From Coriobacteriales bacterium (GTDB lineage: Bacteria > Actinomycetota > Coriobacteriia > Coriobacteriales > UBA8131), in contig JAIRZP010000109.1 of assembly GCA_031267175.1 (NCBI GenBank), positions 1 to 6,692 on the forward strand: a stretch of DNA of 6,692 bases. The letters are read 5' to 3'. This document shows positions 6,383 to 6,692 of the stretch, in pieces. Under the pieces are notes generated by a model. That model ran no database searches, had not been told where the DNA came from, and worked only from the letters and a program-made list of their open reading frames with translations. Numbering within the stretch: position 1 is the first letter of the stretch; each line of letters begins with the position of its first letter. The position numbers were made by a program, and so were the translations under genes.

Positions 6383-6391
6383 TGTTATACT
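6383..6391 (+). promoter_or_regulatory. Candidate extended -10 promoter for the secreted-protein gene
   Basis: TG (6383-6384), one base, then TATACT (6386-6391, 5 of 6 to TATAAT) forms an extended -10. TCGACA at 6358-6363 resembles a -35 box but is 22 bp away, too far for the standard spacing; at 17 bp there is no good -35. The predicted leader is about 90 nt. A GGTTAC hexamer, as in the response regulator promoter, follows at 6408-6413. Confidence 0.45.
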
Positions 6392-6488
6392 GAGTGTCCA
6401 ACGTTTTGGTTACACGCGGTTTTGTAGCCACCCATGTTCGATAAGATGACTAAACGTACCCACGAGCAGTAACGGGAGAACAGCGATT

Positions 6489-6692
6489 ATGCATACCAAT
6501 AGAGCGCCTCACTACCTTGTGGCGGGCACACTCAGAACGATCTTGAGTTGTGCTCTCATAGTCATTCTGGTCATGACACTTCTCGTACCCTTCAGCCTCT
6601 CCTCCGCATACGCGGCACCCACTTCGGCAGAAAAGCAGGCCGAGGCCGACGAGGCCAGCGCCGCGCTTGCGGTTGCCGAGGAAGAGATGATA
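6489..6692 (+). CDS. N-terminus of a secreted coiled-coil protein, possibly an NlpC/P60-type cell-wall hydrolase (3' end outside window)
   Basis: Only the first 68 codons are present. Residues 1-42 form a signal peptide: a basic N-region (R5, R16), a hydrophobic core (about 18-37) and a likely signal peptidase I site after AYA (residue 42). The mature part starts APTSAEKQ and continues as an Ala/Glu-rich stretch typical of a coiled coil. Such openings are known at the N-terminus of secreted NlpC/P60 and PcsB-like peptidoglycan hydrolases of Gram-positive bacteria, but the catalytic domain is outside the window, so this is a guess from style only. ATG at 6489 has GGGAGA 9 nt upstream. It lies 181 nt after purB and probably has its own promoter. 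Confidence 0.8.
   Translation, partial: MHTNRAPHYLVAGTLRTILSCALIVILVMTLLVPFSLSSAYAAPTSAEKQAEADEASAALAVAEEEMI

Overview
The window is a gene-dense, GC-rich (roughly 60% by eye) bacterial segment. Shine-Dalgarno sites are strong (GGGAG/GGAGG type), one gene starts with TTG, and neighbouring genes touch or overlap. Gene content and protein style suggest a high-GC Gram-positive, most likely Actinomycetota and perhaps class Coriobacteriia. That placement is inferred from memory of family resemblance and was not tested.

Layout. (1) Positions 1-599, minus strand: type III pantothenate kinase (coaX). Its 3' end lies beyond the window, and its reading frame is broken by a single in-frame amber codon at 411-413. 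(2) Positions 600-735: a divergent intergenic region with the coaX Shine-Dalgarno, a perfect 15-bp tandem duplication, an extended -10 candidate and two GGTTAC hexamers. (3) Positions 736-6307, plus strand: five genes packed as one apparent operon. They are an OmpR/PhoB-type response regulator, its membrane histidine kinase (TTG start, 23-nt gap), a zinc-dependent phospholipase C-like protein (1-nt gap), a six-helix membrane 'hybrid kinase' (TGATG overlap) and adenylosuccinate lyase purB (ATGA overlap). (4) Positions 6308-6488: an intergenic region with a GC-rich imperfect hairpin, a 10-bp direct repeat and an extended -10 candidate. (5) Positions 6489-6692: the start of a secreted protein with a signal peptide and an Ala/Glu-rich, probably coiled-coil, mature N-terminus, cut by the window end.

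How the genes may work together. The first two operon genes form a standard two-component pair: kinase H133 would phosphorylate regulator D56. The fourth gene has the histidine (DHp) helices and a complete receiver domain but no ATP-binding catalytic domain, so it cannot be a self-sufficient kinase as encoded. It may take phosphate from another kinase, act as a phosphate sink, or be a decayed remnant. The joining of this signalling cassette to a phospholipase C-like protein and a purine biosynthesis enzyme by overlapping stop/start codons is the most unusual feature of the window. The interrupted coaX is the second. No mobile element, CRISPR array, tRNA or rRNA was seen.
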